Under the pieces are notes generated by a model. The model made no database searches. It had not been told where the DNA came from and saw only the letters and a program-made list of their open reading frames with translations. A program made the position numbers and the translations under genes. From Rhodamnia argentea (lineage: Eukaryota; Streptophyta; Magnoliopsida; Myrtales; Myrtaceae), in assembly GCF_020921035.1 (NCBI RefSeq), contig NC_063155.1, positions 7,673,001-7,737,000 on the forward strand: 64,000 nt of DNA, read 5' to 3'. The number at the start of each line of letters is the position of its first letter. The stretch's first letter is position 1. Of the stretch, positions 46,330 through 59,083 are shown piece by piece.

Positions 46330-49300
46330 ATAAGTGAGAGTGAGGCGGTCAAGCACTTCACCAGCATTTCTGCTTGAGCTATCCATGGCAGACATCCTAG
46401 CACCCATCTCACTGCAAGAGTTCTCCAATACGGCATTAAACAAGACCTGTGCGAAGAGTGCATCTTGTAAATTACGGAAATGGAAGGGAGGAAACTCATA
46501 ATGCACAACCCTGGAATCTACCAGCAACAATCACCAGAAATCAAGTAGGAAATGATAAAGGCAGGACTAGGGAGAAAGGCCTGTAGTCACTCCATCAACT
46601 CCCCCATCCTGCTTATCTACATCATTCTTACAAAAGAAATCTTGCCAATGATATATTCCCCTATAGTCATGCTACTCGTCGCTACTTTGATTCAAAAGTT
46701 TTTCTCTCAAGAAACTCGCAAAAGGAAAAAGTACTTCAGAGAGTCCTAAATACATAAAACTTACTACTCTAGTCACAAATAACTCACAAGCAAATAATAT
46801 GTTAAATCTGTTTCTACAAACAGATGAGAAACTGTCATGAATAGTACCAAGTGCAAACAAGGAGAACTGAAATAACCTTAAGTTTCTACAAACAGATGAG
46901 AAAAAGTTATGAATAGTGCAAAGTGCAAACAAGTAGAATCCACATAACTTTAAAGGTTTATCTATGCATTGATCCACCTAGCGGAGGAAAAATCAACCAG
47001 ACCTAGCTGTAAGTACTAACTATAATCTAAAAATTGTCGTACTTACACAAGAAAACTGGAATTCTGCCAGATTCTGTAGTGTTTCTCCCCTCGTTGAACT
47101 ACCTTCGATCTCATAGGAGTCTAGTTCTCCAAGCTTTCCCGAACCAGATTCCACCTCCCTTTCAACAACCTATGCAACCACTCATCAAGTATGATATCCA
47201 GAACAACAAAAGATAAAAACCAGACTTGAGCGAAGGTAAAGAATTAATGTCACCTCAGGTGATAGCACAGTTGCCACTGTTGGTATAAATGAGACGACAG
47301 AATGAAACTTGTTGAAGACAATTTTTAGAGCATCAAACTCAACGTTCTTTATGATGTCATCAGCCAGCACAGAAACCTGACAGGAATAAACAATGCAAAG
47401 CATGAGGAAGGGCCCAAAGGGGTCTGATATATGACTTTTGAACAGAAAAGACTGCAACAATCAAAAACAAAAAGAATCTACCATCTAATTTAATGATCAG
47501 CCAGAAGGTGATTTGACTTTGCAAGACATATAAAAATTAAATGCATTCAATTTTTTCCAATCACAAAAGAGTATCCAGCAACTCAATGGTGGGACAAAAG
47601 AAAAAGTACCATCCGATGTATGTGCTTTTGTTATACTTCTTTCAGTGTTTTTTTTTGGTGTGTGTGTATGTGTGTGTGGGTTTTTAGGGGGGGTGTTGGT
47701 GTTGTTGGTGTGTTTGACTGAGAGTGCGCCTGCATCACCAGACAAGAAGCAGAGAGCAACCAAAAGAGAAGAACTATAAATGTAAAATTCAAAAGCCTGG
47801 TACCATGAATGCATACAACAAAGCAAACACACCTGGTACAAGCTATCTATAGAAATTCCAAAAACACAGTAACCAACCTGAGTATAGTTCAGAGGAATTT
47901 TTGGTAACTCTGTTATAGTCAAGTGTATATCCTTTCGTGAGTCACGGATCAATTGAACCTTTGCTTTTTCCCCCACGACGACATACTTTGGTTTTTTTTC
48001 AGGCCCTGCAGCATTTTAAATTATATAACTGGTAAAAAGCATTCTCACTAATCTTTTAGACCAATATAAGGGATCACCATCTACTACTAACAAACAGTAC
48101 CTGAGTTCAACTTGTGCAAACCCTTGCTTACCCTTACTGAAGTGGAATTAATCCCACCGCACAGCCCTTTGTCCGAAGAAACGGTGACTATAACATTCTT
48201 CTTGACATCAATGCCTGTAGTTTCATATCGAATAATTATACATCGGAGAGAGAGAGAGAGAGAGAGAGAAATGAATGAATTATCAAACATACTCCAGGCC
48301 CCGAAAAGGCTCCTCTTTTCAAGGTGATAGCCATGTCCATGAAAACAAAAAATTCATTTGTTTCATCTCCAAGCCATTCCAAATGTCACTACCAACCTTT
48401 CTATTTAGATATTTTCCTCTTTCCAGCTCAAATGTTTAATTGCTTTAGTTTTGACTTTTCTGCGTTTGCAGAAACTCTTTTTATTATTTTATTTTTTGTT
48501 CTTGATTTAATTGCTTTAGGAGGGTGATCATTAATCTTTTAGGCATGTAAACATGGTAGAACTCTCAGCTGCATCAAATTATTGTTTGTCCTGAAACAAA
48601 ATCGGTTTTACCGACAACTGACGTCAGCACAACAGTTTCTTACGGTACAATCACTTGTTTATGAAGTTCCCTAGTTCCACCGTCCTTCATATAACAGACA
48701 GGATGAGGAAGTCAAAGCCAGAAGAGACAGGCCAGCATAAAAGAAATGAAAAAAATACTTTGGTCAAGAAAAACTTTGAACTTTATACGCCAAAACATTC
48801 CGACCTCTTACTTTTATCGTTGTGAAAATCTTGGCCCAAAATAATCTCAATAACCTACACCTTTTCTTTCTATCATGCATTCCGAGTACTAGTCATTCTT
48901 CTCTTTTATGTAGAGCCATATTGCTTGACATCAATTCAGAGAGATCCTTGCCTGAAGCATAAGCCAAGAGCCAATAACATCGGAAAAAACTGACACTTTC
49001 CAAGGTACCTTGGCAAAAAATTGATGAACTTTCCAATTTTCAGTTAAAAAAGCTGTCTAAACTTGCATTTCTCGAGCCACTCATTCAGGTTGATGTCATC
49101 AACCAGCATCAAATTCAAACCATGCATTTCCAGAAGGGTATCACATTCAGTGGCCACCCCAATATACTTATATCGAAGGTGGATGTAAGAAATAATTGTT
49201 TGTAAATGAACATACTGGGGGTGTCGCCAAGAAGGGCAACGAATGGTTGCCACAGGCCACGTGAATTTTCAGCTCTAGTTTGAATTGCTCGTAGCTTTGA

Positions 49301-50680
49301 GGCTGCAACCATCTTCATAGCCTTGGTGATCTTCTGAATATTCTTCACACTCTTCATCCTGTTCCTTACTGCATAGAGAAAAAACACAGGATCAGGTATT
49401 TCAACATATAGAACTGATCGATTTTCAGCTCACTGAAATGAGACCTTAACAAGAAAGCATCAAAAGATGAATTCATGAGAAATCAAGAGAAGATGGCTCT
49501 TACCCACTTGAGTTGAAATAGAACGAGCCCCAAAAGGAACCTCTTCCCTGCCAACCCAATACAGTTCAATAAGCTACACAACTTAAGTAAAAGCTCTATC
49601 TAATTCAGCCACGCATAAACCGTGATCAAGAGAGAGACCATTATACAGTCTTTCCCTTGCAAAGACAGATGTAGGAAGAACCACTGTAGTTTCCAGTTCA
49701 GGTATACCTCAATAGGGAAAACTAGTCCTTTGGACTATGATGCGCAATTTTGCCCTACATCTCAGACACTGTTTAACTGAAGTTGGATGATGCAGTATGA
49801 TCGAAGGTACTTTCTTAGCATGGTCATCTGCTAATACTAAACGAGTTCAATGAAATGTCTAATGGGCAGTGCAGGAGCATCAATCAGTAAACTTGGCTAA
49901 GCAGAAGAAAAATATTGATGATGTAACTGCACAAATAAATGTTCTGAGAGAGAAAAGAGCAGAAAAAACAAATGAGAAAACAAACTTTCATTGGACTGCA
50001 CAGTTTACACTCAATGTCCGTGATAGGGTCGTTATGAAGGTCGTACTCCAACTGTTGATCTAAAATTTGCTTGCTTGGTTGCAACATTCTTCACACAACG
50101 AACTACATTCGCACAATCTTTCTCGAAATGGTTGATGCTTGGCAACATATAACAATTGAGAAGAAACTCTGGCATAACAATAACAAATTCGCCGATTTCA
50201 TATTTAACCAGGAAGAAACTGCCACGCAGTATACACCGCAAAAATGAAAACAAAACTCCTCAATCTTTCGGCACATAAAGTCTCCACCATATCTGGTAAA
50301 GCAACTCGCTAATAAGGACCCGAAGAGGAACACTCGAAGCTAGTATCATGAATCAAGGCTCAGCACTACATAAAGCGATCAAGACCTCGAGACAAGAACC
50401 ATTTCTCACGCCGAACGCGAATTGAGGAATCCCGCGGCTACCCTACTCTACCCTACCTCATCGCAACGCAAAATCAAATCGCTTCGAGCACACCAGCCCT
50501 GATTGAAACGGATAGAAATAAACGCGCGAACTACCAAAACAGCTCGTGAATGCGGGTATTAGAGATGGAGGAGGAAGCGCTTTACTCGGGCAACAGGGAG
50601 GACCGGGCGGCGGCGATCGGGCGGGGAGAGAGTAGAGGGGCGAATCGCCTCCCTTCGCGTCGGAGCGCAGCCATCGCCAT
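46003..50680 (-). CDS. ATP3: Mitochondrial F1-ATP synthase gamma subunit, 9 exons
   Basis: Complement of join(46003..46072, 46325..46446, 47047..47169, 47254..47376, 47878..48005, 48101..48214, 49216..49368, 49504..49547, 50586..50680), 323 residues; every join restores the family sequence. A mitochondrial presequence ([27 protein letters not shown]) leads to the SISTQV start of the mature protein. Family blocks: [64 protein letters not shown], then the C-terminal rotor helix [43 protein letters not shown]. Gamma is the central shaft that couples proton flow in Fo to catalysis in F1. It lacks the redox-regulated insertion of the chloroplast subunit, so it is the mitochondrial form. A (CT)n tract begins at the exon 8 donor. 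Confidence 0.97.
46292..46323. repeat. (GA/CT)n microsatellite at an ATP3 splice donor
   Basis: A GA run on the plus strand. On the gene's strand, exon 8 ends AACAG at 46325 and the intron begins GTCTCTCTCT, so the microsatellite starts inside the donor site. Confidence 0.95.
48246..48269. repeat. (GA/CT)n microsatellite in an ATP3 intron
   Basis: A short GA run on the plus strand, about 30 bp from the acceptor of the exon that starts at 48214. On the gene's strand it is a CT run and would serve as part of the polypyrimidine tract. Confidence 0.9.
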
Positions 50681-50716
50681 TGTCGATCTTCGATTCAGGG
50701 GGGTGGGCAGATTCGA

Positions 50717-50726
50717 AAACCCTAGA
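50717..50726 (-). promoter_or_regulatory. Telo-box in the ATP3 leader/promoter
   Basis: aaaccctaga on the plus strand (TCTAGGGTTT on the gene strand), about 37 bp upstream of the ATP3 ATG. Telo-boxes are frequent near the starts of plant genes for translation and mitochondrial function. Confidence 0.6.
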
Positions 50727-50929
50727 AAGCTTTGTTCTTGCTGCTGATAGATCCGAGTGGAGCTGAAGGTTTGCTCCTCTTTCGTTGCTTCGTCTGTAGA
50801 GGGGGAGCTTTGCTTGTGAGAGACTGGGCTTGGTCTTTGTCTCGAGCCGAGCCCGGCTCGGCTCGGCTGAGTTGAGAAGGAAATGCGACGCCGTTTCAGC
50901 TCCACACGGGGTCATGAAAAAGTAGTGAA

Positions 50930-52560
50930 ATAATAATTTTTAATTGGTGATAATCTTGAGTGCAAAAAATATAATTTTTTTTAAAAGTTTTGTTCGGTCG
51001 GGATTCAAAATTGACAGCTGAATATTATTAATATTATTAAATAGGTTTTGTTAATATATTTAGCAAGATTTTTAATTACCATACATTATTTCTGTATTAC
51101 ATAAATTAAGGGCATGTTTGATAACTCGATTAAGTTCTGAAAAATTCAATGTCAATTATATTAAGCTTATTTGATAACCTTAAATTTAATGGACTTAAGT
51201 CAACCCTTTATATCGTAAGTAAATGAGGGGTTACTTAATCTTTCTAATATAATAAAATAATAATTCACGTAATTAGAATCTTGCTGAATATATTGGTAAA
51301 ATTCTACCGATAATAGACTTTTTCAATGTTCTGTAAGAGACTAATAATAATCAAATATCGATTTATTATGACCAAATTAAATGAATATTATATTTAAGAT
51401 TATCAAATAAGTTCAAACTCATTAAGTGTTCAATTTCAAGTTTTCGGCACTCAATTGGATTATCAAAACGGCCCAAGTCGATGTAGATCAATGTATGATT
51501 TGATTGATAAATACCCGATTCTATTCTAACCGAGTCGGCTAGGTTGGTTCTAGGATGAGTTAGTTCCCAGTTTGTGGAGTCGACATCTAGCCCACCTAGT
51601 CTTGGAATCGGCAATGATATCTTTTCTTTTCTTAAATTCCCTACAAGAATGCAAGTGTCGCATAGTTTAAACTAGTATACGAGTGATATTGATAAAATTA
51701 ATTAATAGCTTAGCATTAAAGCTGGGTGCGTTGGGTTCGGCTTTGGAATTGGGTTTTGGGAAAATGTAAATACATTTAGTTTAAGAGGCTTTGGGAAAAT
51801 GAAGATGGCGTTTGCTAAAAAAATGCATTGAAAATAAATTTTGGGCCAACTAGTGTTTGGCAAAAAAAAAAATTGCAACGGGGGTTTTTCCTATAATATT
51901 TTTTCAAATAAGAAATAGAAAAAGGAAAAAATAAAAATCAAACCCTAGCTAAGTGTGTTGGTGGCCTTCGGCCTTCACTCATCGGGGGCCTGGCGATCCT
52001 CGGCGATGGCCGTCTAGGCAATGCGATGCCCGCCGACGCGATCTATGACCGACGAACGCTTCTCAAGCTCTTACCCACCCTTGGTATGTGGATTGCTGTC
52101 GAAAAATTTATCGATAAGCATTTGTTTTCATGTTTTCTCGTGGACATTCCTCCAATTCAATCATATTAAAAATGGAGCTATTACATATGCCTTCTTGTGG
52201 TCTTCAAACCCCGAAGAGACTTTTGTTTCGCAATCACCTGAAAATTTGATTGGTTCAAGGTTTAAAGAGGATATTCAAAACAGGGAAGCAAAAACATCGC
52301 ATTTAGTTAAAATGAAACCGTCGTCACATCACGGACAATATTGAAGCCTATCATAATACATTTCGAGTCGTGTCTCGCATAATTGGCAAGGTTAATGAGG
52401 TATTTGCCAATTCACGAGTCTATCTACATAAGCCAAACATCCATATTCATGACCACTTCAATTTAAAAGTTGCATAAGTTTATTTACATCGTGCGGTAGA
52501 CGCGAATTGACTGCTGGTATCTCATCGAGTGCGATCGTACCGACACTAATACATAAAAGA
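50930..52560. other. AT-rich spacer with repeat remnants
   Basis: 51110-51370 resembles a MITE arm ('catgtttgataactcgatta'). 51500-51610 has gttggttctagga-type words like the hAT copies. 51890-52030 is a fourth GC-rich core-like segment ('cctggcgatcctcggcgatg'). No gene seen; frames at 52021-52344 do not resemble proteins. Confidence 0.35.
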
Positions 52561-52829
52561 TCGGCAAATCTCATTGGGCTTAGCAGTGGGCTTTCGAGAG
52601 GACGCTTTAAGCGATGTCTTAGCAAACATTCAGCTTTTCCGGCCCAGCCTACAATAGCTGTCGTTTTCGATCCAAAGCCGCCAAAACGGCAGTGCGCTCC
52701 TCGCGCTTCCCATCCCGGGGTCTGGGGCCTGCAACGACCTGTCGTTTTCGTTGAAACTGGGAAACGGCCTCATCTCACGCTGCAGCTTTGAAGCTTAAAA
52801 ATTGGCGGAAAAACGCTTAAACCCACAAG

Positions 52830-52838
52830 AACCCTAAA
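52830..52838 (+). promoter_or_regulatory. Telo-box upstream of the mitochondrial carrier
   Basis: aaccctaaa, 26 bp before the carrier ATG at 52864; probably in the leader or core promoter. Confidence 0.55.
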
Positions 52839-52863
52839 GTTGCAGAGTGCTACCGCGACTTCA

Positions 52864-55800
52864 ATGGCGGATCGCAGCTCAAGTCCGAACGGGGGGCAAC
52901 ATGCAGCTCAGCCTTCGGCCGCTGCTGATCACCACCATTTCTTCGGTGAGCCATTTTCGATCGTCAACTCCCTGCGTGCTTTTGCTTTTTGGAAACAAGA
53001 AATCATTGCTACAAGATGTTTCGTACATCGTAGTTTGATCTAGATGAACCGAGGCTTCGATTTCGTTACATCGTACTCTGCTGGGAAGGTGCGTACTGTC
53101 GGTGAAATTCTCGCGGCAGCTTTCGAGTTGATGGGAATGTTATGTGTGGGAGTCGTTGATCAACACAAGCTGAGCTGAAGTTATTTGTTTTTATTTTTCC
53201 TCCCAAAAAACGAGCAGAGTGAGATGGGTTAAGGTTTGTTTACTTCGTGAAGTAGCATGTGAGCAAGAAGGTTCTCTTCATGTTGATTTCCGACTCCGTC
53301 TTAATCAGGTGTTGTCGTGACCAAGTTCAATCCATGTGGATTGTAGTTAATCTACTGTTGGAAGCATGAAAATTGATTAGTTCATTGGTAAATTAATTCA
53401 GCAGGCCCCACATCTGGATAATTGATCGTCAGTTTCCATGGTCTCTGTTGGGGATAAGTTATTGAGGCGTCTATCAGTTCTCTGCATGCTTTTTCGGTGA
53501 ACTTATGAAGTGTCTGAAGGTTGATTTTCATTTTTGGGGCACAGTTTGGAGGGAGTTCTTGTGGGGTGCTGCTGCTGGTGCTTTTGGCGAAGGAATGATG
53601 CACCCAGTTGATACGGTCAAGACACGGATTCAAAGTCAGGCAATTCTCGGTGGGAGTCAGGTACAAGCACAAACTATTGTGTTGCGTTTGTAGCATGTAT
53701 TACTTAATGCTGCAGCTTCACCTAAAACCAGTGTAACATGGTTGAAAAAGAAGTGTCCCTGAGTTGTTATTGAGTGTCTCACTTGGTCCTCCCTGCTTTG
53801 CTTGCCGATCAATGATTTGTAATACATGGATGCATGTGGATGCAATTTTTATCAGAATCAAAAGAGTGTACTCCAGATGGTCCGTTCAGTGTGGTCTGCA
53901 GACGGATTCAGGGGTACAACTTTCTTCTTGTGTTTTTTAGTACCTTTGATCATGTATACTTTATGCATTGCTCATGGAATGTACTTTATATTCACTGTAG
54001 GGTTTTATAGAGGTATAGCGCCTGGAGTAACTGGATCTCTTGCGACTGGAGCAACGTATTTTGGTTTCATAGAATCCACCAAGAAGTGGATTGAAGTATC
54101 AAATCCTGATCTTGGGGGGCACTGGTCTCATTTTATTGCTGGAGCACTTGGTATACTATGCTGGACTCCTGCAAACTTTCGGCTTAACCAAGCAATGTGC
54201 ATCTCTCATTTGATTTCTCCCATTTGGATGTAAATGTCTTATATGTGTGATTAGCAACTTATGCAACCAATGCATGATGCATGTAAAATTTGGTGAAACC
54301 CTCTGGATTTCAATTGGTTTGATCAATGACTGTCATATCCCTGAGGGCTAAAAAATCCAATCAAATTCTTTGCATTTCAGGAGATACCCTGGGTTCTTTT
54401 GTATACGTTCCATGTGAAGTCATGAAGCAGCGTATGCAGGTCCAAGGCACCAAATTGTCATGGAGATCAGTGGTCCAGAAAGACAGAGTTACCTTGAAAT
54501 CTAATGCCCCTATGTATGGCTATTATAATGGAATGTTTCAGGCTGGCTCTTTAATATGGAAGGAGCAAGGATTTAGGGGACTTTACGCGGGGTAACTGTT
54601 ACAGTCAAACTTCCTAGGTTCTTGTGGGCAGTATACGTTTATTAGATTTAGTTTGTATAAACAATCAACATTACGCATGAAATGCACACTGCATGCGCAG
54701 ACAATTAAAGGAGAGAGGGAGAGGGAGGAACTCGCCCCCTTTTCTTTTGGTAAAAACACTTCAATGCTGAGAAACTGTTATAAATGAAATGTTCAAAAGT
54801 TTTAGGTACTTTTGTGTACTTGTTATTTCTAGCCATTGCAATACCGAGAATCACCGCCTTTTCTATGCTTTTGCAGATACTGGTCCACACTTGCTAGGGA
54901 TGTTCCATTTGCCGGTCTTATGGTATATTAATAAAATAAATGGATTCTCTTTTCTATTGCCCAATCCACTTTTATCCATGCTTTCTTCCCTTGATATTTG
55001 CTTTCGTGCTCCCACTACTACACTTGAAGATAATTAAGCACACTGATTTTTTTTTGGTGTGTCATCCAGTTACTAGTTTACATCTTTGCAGGTCATGTTT
55101 TATGAGGCGCTTAAAGACATGATGGAGTACAGCAAGCAGATGTGGGTATCAGATTCAAATTTCCATCTTAGCAGTTCAGTGGAAGGACTTATGTTAGGTG
55201 GATTAGCTGGTGGTATGTACATGCTCATGCATTGTAGTGTTTCGTTAGATTTTTATTGTTACTAAAATCCTTGTGCGCCATAAGATCAATCTAAGGCTCT
55301 TTAATGCATTCAGGTTTTAGTGCTTATCTTACTACTCCTTTGGATGTCATCAAGACAAGGTTGCAAGTGCAAGGATCAGCGGCAAGGTAACCTGTTGCTA
55401 TTATGTTTAGAGATGCATAGCTTTTGTATTGATGCAAAAACCATATTGTAGATGTTTCATCACTCTCTTAAAGCTTTCAAGACTCTGCCTCTGCCTCATC
55501 CTGTCTGTTCTGCCTCTCTTACACACTAGCCAGCACTATTATTGGCGCTTCTGAATTAGTTTGCTTGAGTGCACAGATCATCCATTCTACAAGTCTTCTG
55601 ATCTGTGCCACATAGGTAGTTGTGTTAGATCTTTGGAGTTTTCATTGTCCGAAGTGTCTACTAGTTAATATTGTTCGGTGTTGATTGCCATCTGGTTATA
55701 ACTTATTATAGGGGTGGCAATTTCATGCAATGTGCTAGAAAGTATGATATGAGGCATATTGCCAGAAAATAGAACTTGCAAATGTTTCATCGTGACAAAA

Positions 55801-56198
55801 GGGTGGTTCCGGTAATTCCATTGTGTAGTTAAGATCTTCATCGTAGTCATCCTGTACGCTAGGTCATAAATTTGTTCCGGAGGGATAATTCATCCTCCAT
55901 GGTTTTCCTTAAATCAAGTGAACTGAGAATCACGATGGAGAGAGTTCTAATGGCTTCTTGTCTCAGGTACAATGGCTGGTTCGATGCAATCCGTAGCATA
56001 TGGCGGGTAGAGGGTGCAAAGGGAATGTTCCGCGGTAGCGTGCCAAGGATCACTTGGTACATTCCAGCCTCCGCACTCACATTTATGGCTGTTGAATTTC
56101 TGAGAGACCATTTTAATGAAGAACTGGACAGCAATAACGTGCAAGAAGTTTCCACTCTGTCGATAGACAAAACTGGGTCTTTGACAGAAGTGGCTTAG
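52864..56198 (+). CDS. Mitochondrial carrier family (SLC25) protein, 9 exons
   Basis: join(52864..52945, 53545..53660, 53856..53913, 54001..54150, 54381..54591, 54877..54922, 55092..55212, 55314..55386, 55967..56198), 362 residues. The three carrier repeats are marked by HPVDTVKTR (P48 to K53), VPCEVMKQR and TPLDVIKTR, each starting a Px[DE]xx[KR] signature. Six transmembrane helices are expected in the mitochondrial inner membrane (or another organelle). A His/Ala-rich N-terminal tail and a hydrophilic C-terminus flank them. The text WREFLWG..AGAFGEGMMHPVDT, YRGIAPGVTGSLATGATYFGFIESTKKWIE and GYWSTLARDVPFAGLM closely matches what I remember of Arabidopsis At1g74240; the transported substrate of that subgroup is not established, and similarity to SAM-type carriers is only general. 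It lies upstream of a DnaJ gene, as At1g74240 and At1g74250 do in Arabidopsis. Confidence 0.94.
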
Positions 56199-56489
56199 TG
56201 ACCATGAATCTTCCATACCGATTGTATGGAGAAGATGGGGCATTGTCTTTACCATGTTCTACCATTTTTTAAGATCCATGAAGCTGAACCTTACCGTGGA
56301 AATAGAGCTGGAAAAACTGAAATACCGACATCCTCGCTCTTGCCTTTGGTGAAAGATCGAGTTTTTGAGTGTAGACCTCAAAGAGGCAAAGAGCAGCGAG
56401 GGAGAAATTTTTTCGACTGAAGGGCTTGCCCAAGCCAAATACTCATAGAGATGTCATGAAACCATTAGAATCTCTTTAGTGGAAGATTC

Positions 56490-57400
56490 ATTTGTAAAAG
56501 CTTAGTCCTTGAAGTATCATTAAACATTCAATCTAATCTTCAAATTTTCAATTCATTCAAATCTAGTCTCTCAACTTTTCATATCAAAGTCAAATTAGTT
56601 CTTCAGTATTATTCGAACATTTTCATAATTGCATTGTTGCTGTATTTTAAATTATATCTTAATTTCAACCCATTCCCTAAATAAGCAAAAAATATGCGAT
56701 CTTTTTATTACTTTTTTAGCTTTTTTGGTCTTTATAAATCTTACTATGGTTCTATTTGAGTACATCTTAACTTATGATATCTATAATGATAAAAATGTAA
56801 CCTCGTTTAGAGTCATATAAATAAGTGTTCTCATAATAAATTTTATGACGATTTTAATATAAATATAGATTTCTCGTACTTATGTTGATCAATCTTGTTT
56901 ATAATCTTTTAGATAAGTAAAATTTGCAAGTTTTTATACTTCGCATTTTCTTGAGTATATTTAGCTTAATTTGTAAATTAGGAACTTAAAATAGTACCAA
57001 TATTAACCCCGATAAAATTCTAATTGGGATTATTTTTTTACTATTATGGAGGTCATAAGCTAAAATATACCTAAATGGATCTATTGTAATACTTATGAAG
57101 ACGACAAGGTCAATAAAAAAAGTAATAAAAAGATAGACATGTTTTGTTGGTTGAGGAAATGGATTGAAATGAAAAGATGTTATAAAATTTGGGTAATATC
57201 GTAATCACGAATTTTTACAATATTAATATTGTAATCGTGAATTTTTTTAATTATTTATGGTAAACTAAGGGATTTGATTGAATAAATCGACAGTTTAAGA
57301 ATTGGATTGAACATTGAAAAATAAGTGAAGGACCACGTTGAATAAGTTAAAGTCTAAACATAATATTGCACAATGTGCCAAAGGTTATGAGCTATTTGTG
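56490..57400. mobile_element. Long-TIR AT-rich MITE, ~0.9 kb
   Basis: The left arm 'cattcaatctaatcttcaaa' and 'tttttattacttttttagct' (56500-56760) is matched by inverted text at 57010-57390 ('aagtaataaaaagatagac', 'gaattggattgaacattgaa'). Related to the next element. No coding capacity. Confidence 0.55.
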
Positions 57401-57496
57401 TCACTTTAAAAAAAAAAAAGAGAGAAAAAAAAGAAGCACCAAGCTAGGCATGTTTAATCCTGGACAAAACGACCATGGCATTTTTGTGATTAGGCA

Positions 57497-58852
57497 AATG
57501 ATACTAATAGTTCTTAAATTTAGACATAGTATGTAATGCCATCCTTAGGCTTCAATTCGTTCAATTTGATCCTTGGATTATTGCTAAATATTTAATGTAA
57601 ATCTCATACTTTTAATTTGTTCAATACAATCCCTTGACTTTCCAAAAAATTTAATTAAGTAATTTGGTATTATTCATAAAATTGATAATTCTAAGATTGC
57701 CCATATTTCAGAACATCTTTTCATTGCAATCCATTTCCTCAACCAATAAAATATGTCTATCTTTTTATTAATTTTTTTTTTTACATTTTTGTTCTTTTCC
57801 ATTTAAGTATATTTTAGCTTATTATATATATAATAGTAAAAGTGGATAATTTAGAATGTGTGTCGAGTTGATACTTGCTATTTTAAGCCTAGTGTTTTCA
57901 TAAGGATATCTAAAAAGGGTATTAATTTGTCTATGCATATCGGTACTTATTTTGATATAAATCTTGTTCCTCATTTTTTAGAAAACAAGAAGCACAAAAG
58001 ATTGCAAACTTCGTCAATCTAAAAATAGAAAAATCCGAAACAAGATTTTCATTATCGAAAAAGTTATCTATGTAAAAGATAAGGAACACGGTTTAGATTA
58101 AAGTGAGTAGAGTACATATAGGCAAATTAATATCATTTTTCAGATATATGAAAATATTTAGACACGAAATAATAAGAACATATCACTCCGACACAACTCT
58201 AAATGAGTTTCTCCCTTACTATTGTTATTGATCATTAGCTAAAAACTTACTTGAATGGAACTCTTGTAGTGTTTAGAAAGACCCCAAAGGTAAAAAGGTA
58301 CTAAAAAGAAATTATAATTTTTACCGGCTTAGGAAAATGATCGAAATTAAATAATAAATATATATGTTTTTTTGGCAAAAATTTCAAACCGCATACACTC
58401 ATGTTGCATTTCCCTTAAACTCATTTCTAGGTCACAAAAAATCCTAAATCAACATACATGTGCTACGTCTATCCAAAACTAATTTTCATGTTACGAAAAA
58501 TCTCAAATTAGTATAATTGTGTCATATTTACTAGAAATTATTATACTTATGATAATTCGAGGTAAGCACAACACGAATGCATCAAATAGGGATTTTTTTT
58601 TTTTTTTGACTTGATTTGAAAAGTTTTATGATATTAACCCAAAAATATATTGTAAAATTTGAGAAAATAGTCTAATCGTGAAACTTGTGAATAGTGCAAA
58701 GGAAAATTTTGACTTTATTATGAGAAATTGAGAGACTAAATTGAACAAATTGAAATTGGAGGATTATATTGAACATAGAATAACTCAAGGATCATATTGG
58801 AAGAATTTAAAAATCGAAGGATGATATTGTAAATTGGCTCTAAATATAAGGG
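57497..58852. mobile_element. Long-TIR AT-rich MITE, ~1.35 kb
   Basis: Starts actaatagttcttaaattta and ends taaatataagggctgttagt, a clear inverted repeat. The arms extend for over 100 bp with 'gttcaatttgatccttgg' against 'ccaatatgatcc'-type text on the other strand. A piece of the 1-340 repeat family sits inside at 58370-58560. The right end is ~230 bp from the ATG of the DnaJ gene, so it forms part of its promoter region. Confidence 0.6.
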
Positions 58853-58946
58853 CTGTTAGTGTGAAATTCCTCCTGCAATTTGAAGCTTGAAAAATTACAA
58901 GTTCTTCCTCCCGTTGAATCCTCCACGGCGCTTGCGGAATCTGCAT

Positions 58947-58955
58947 AAACCCTAG
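58947..58955 (+). promoter_or_regulatory. Telo-box in the leader of the JJJ1-like gene
   Basis: aaaccctag about 130 bp before the ATG. A (GGC)n tract (59062-59083) directly precedes the ATG and makes a GC-rich leader end. Confidence 0.6.
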
Positions 58956-59083
58956 TCGAAGAAATCGACAAGATCATCGTGTTGATTTCTCCACTACATC
59001 CGTTTTCTTCGTTGAATCTGTGTCCTCGGAGAATTTCTCTTTCGAATTCCTGACGAGAAAAGGCGGCGGCGGCGGCGGCGGCG

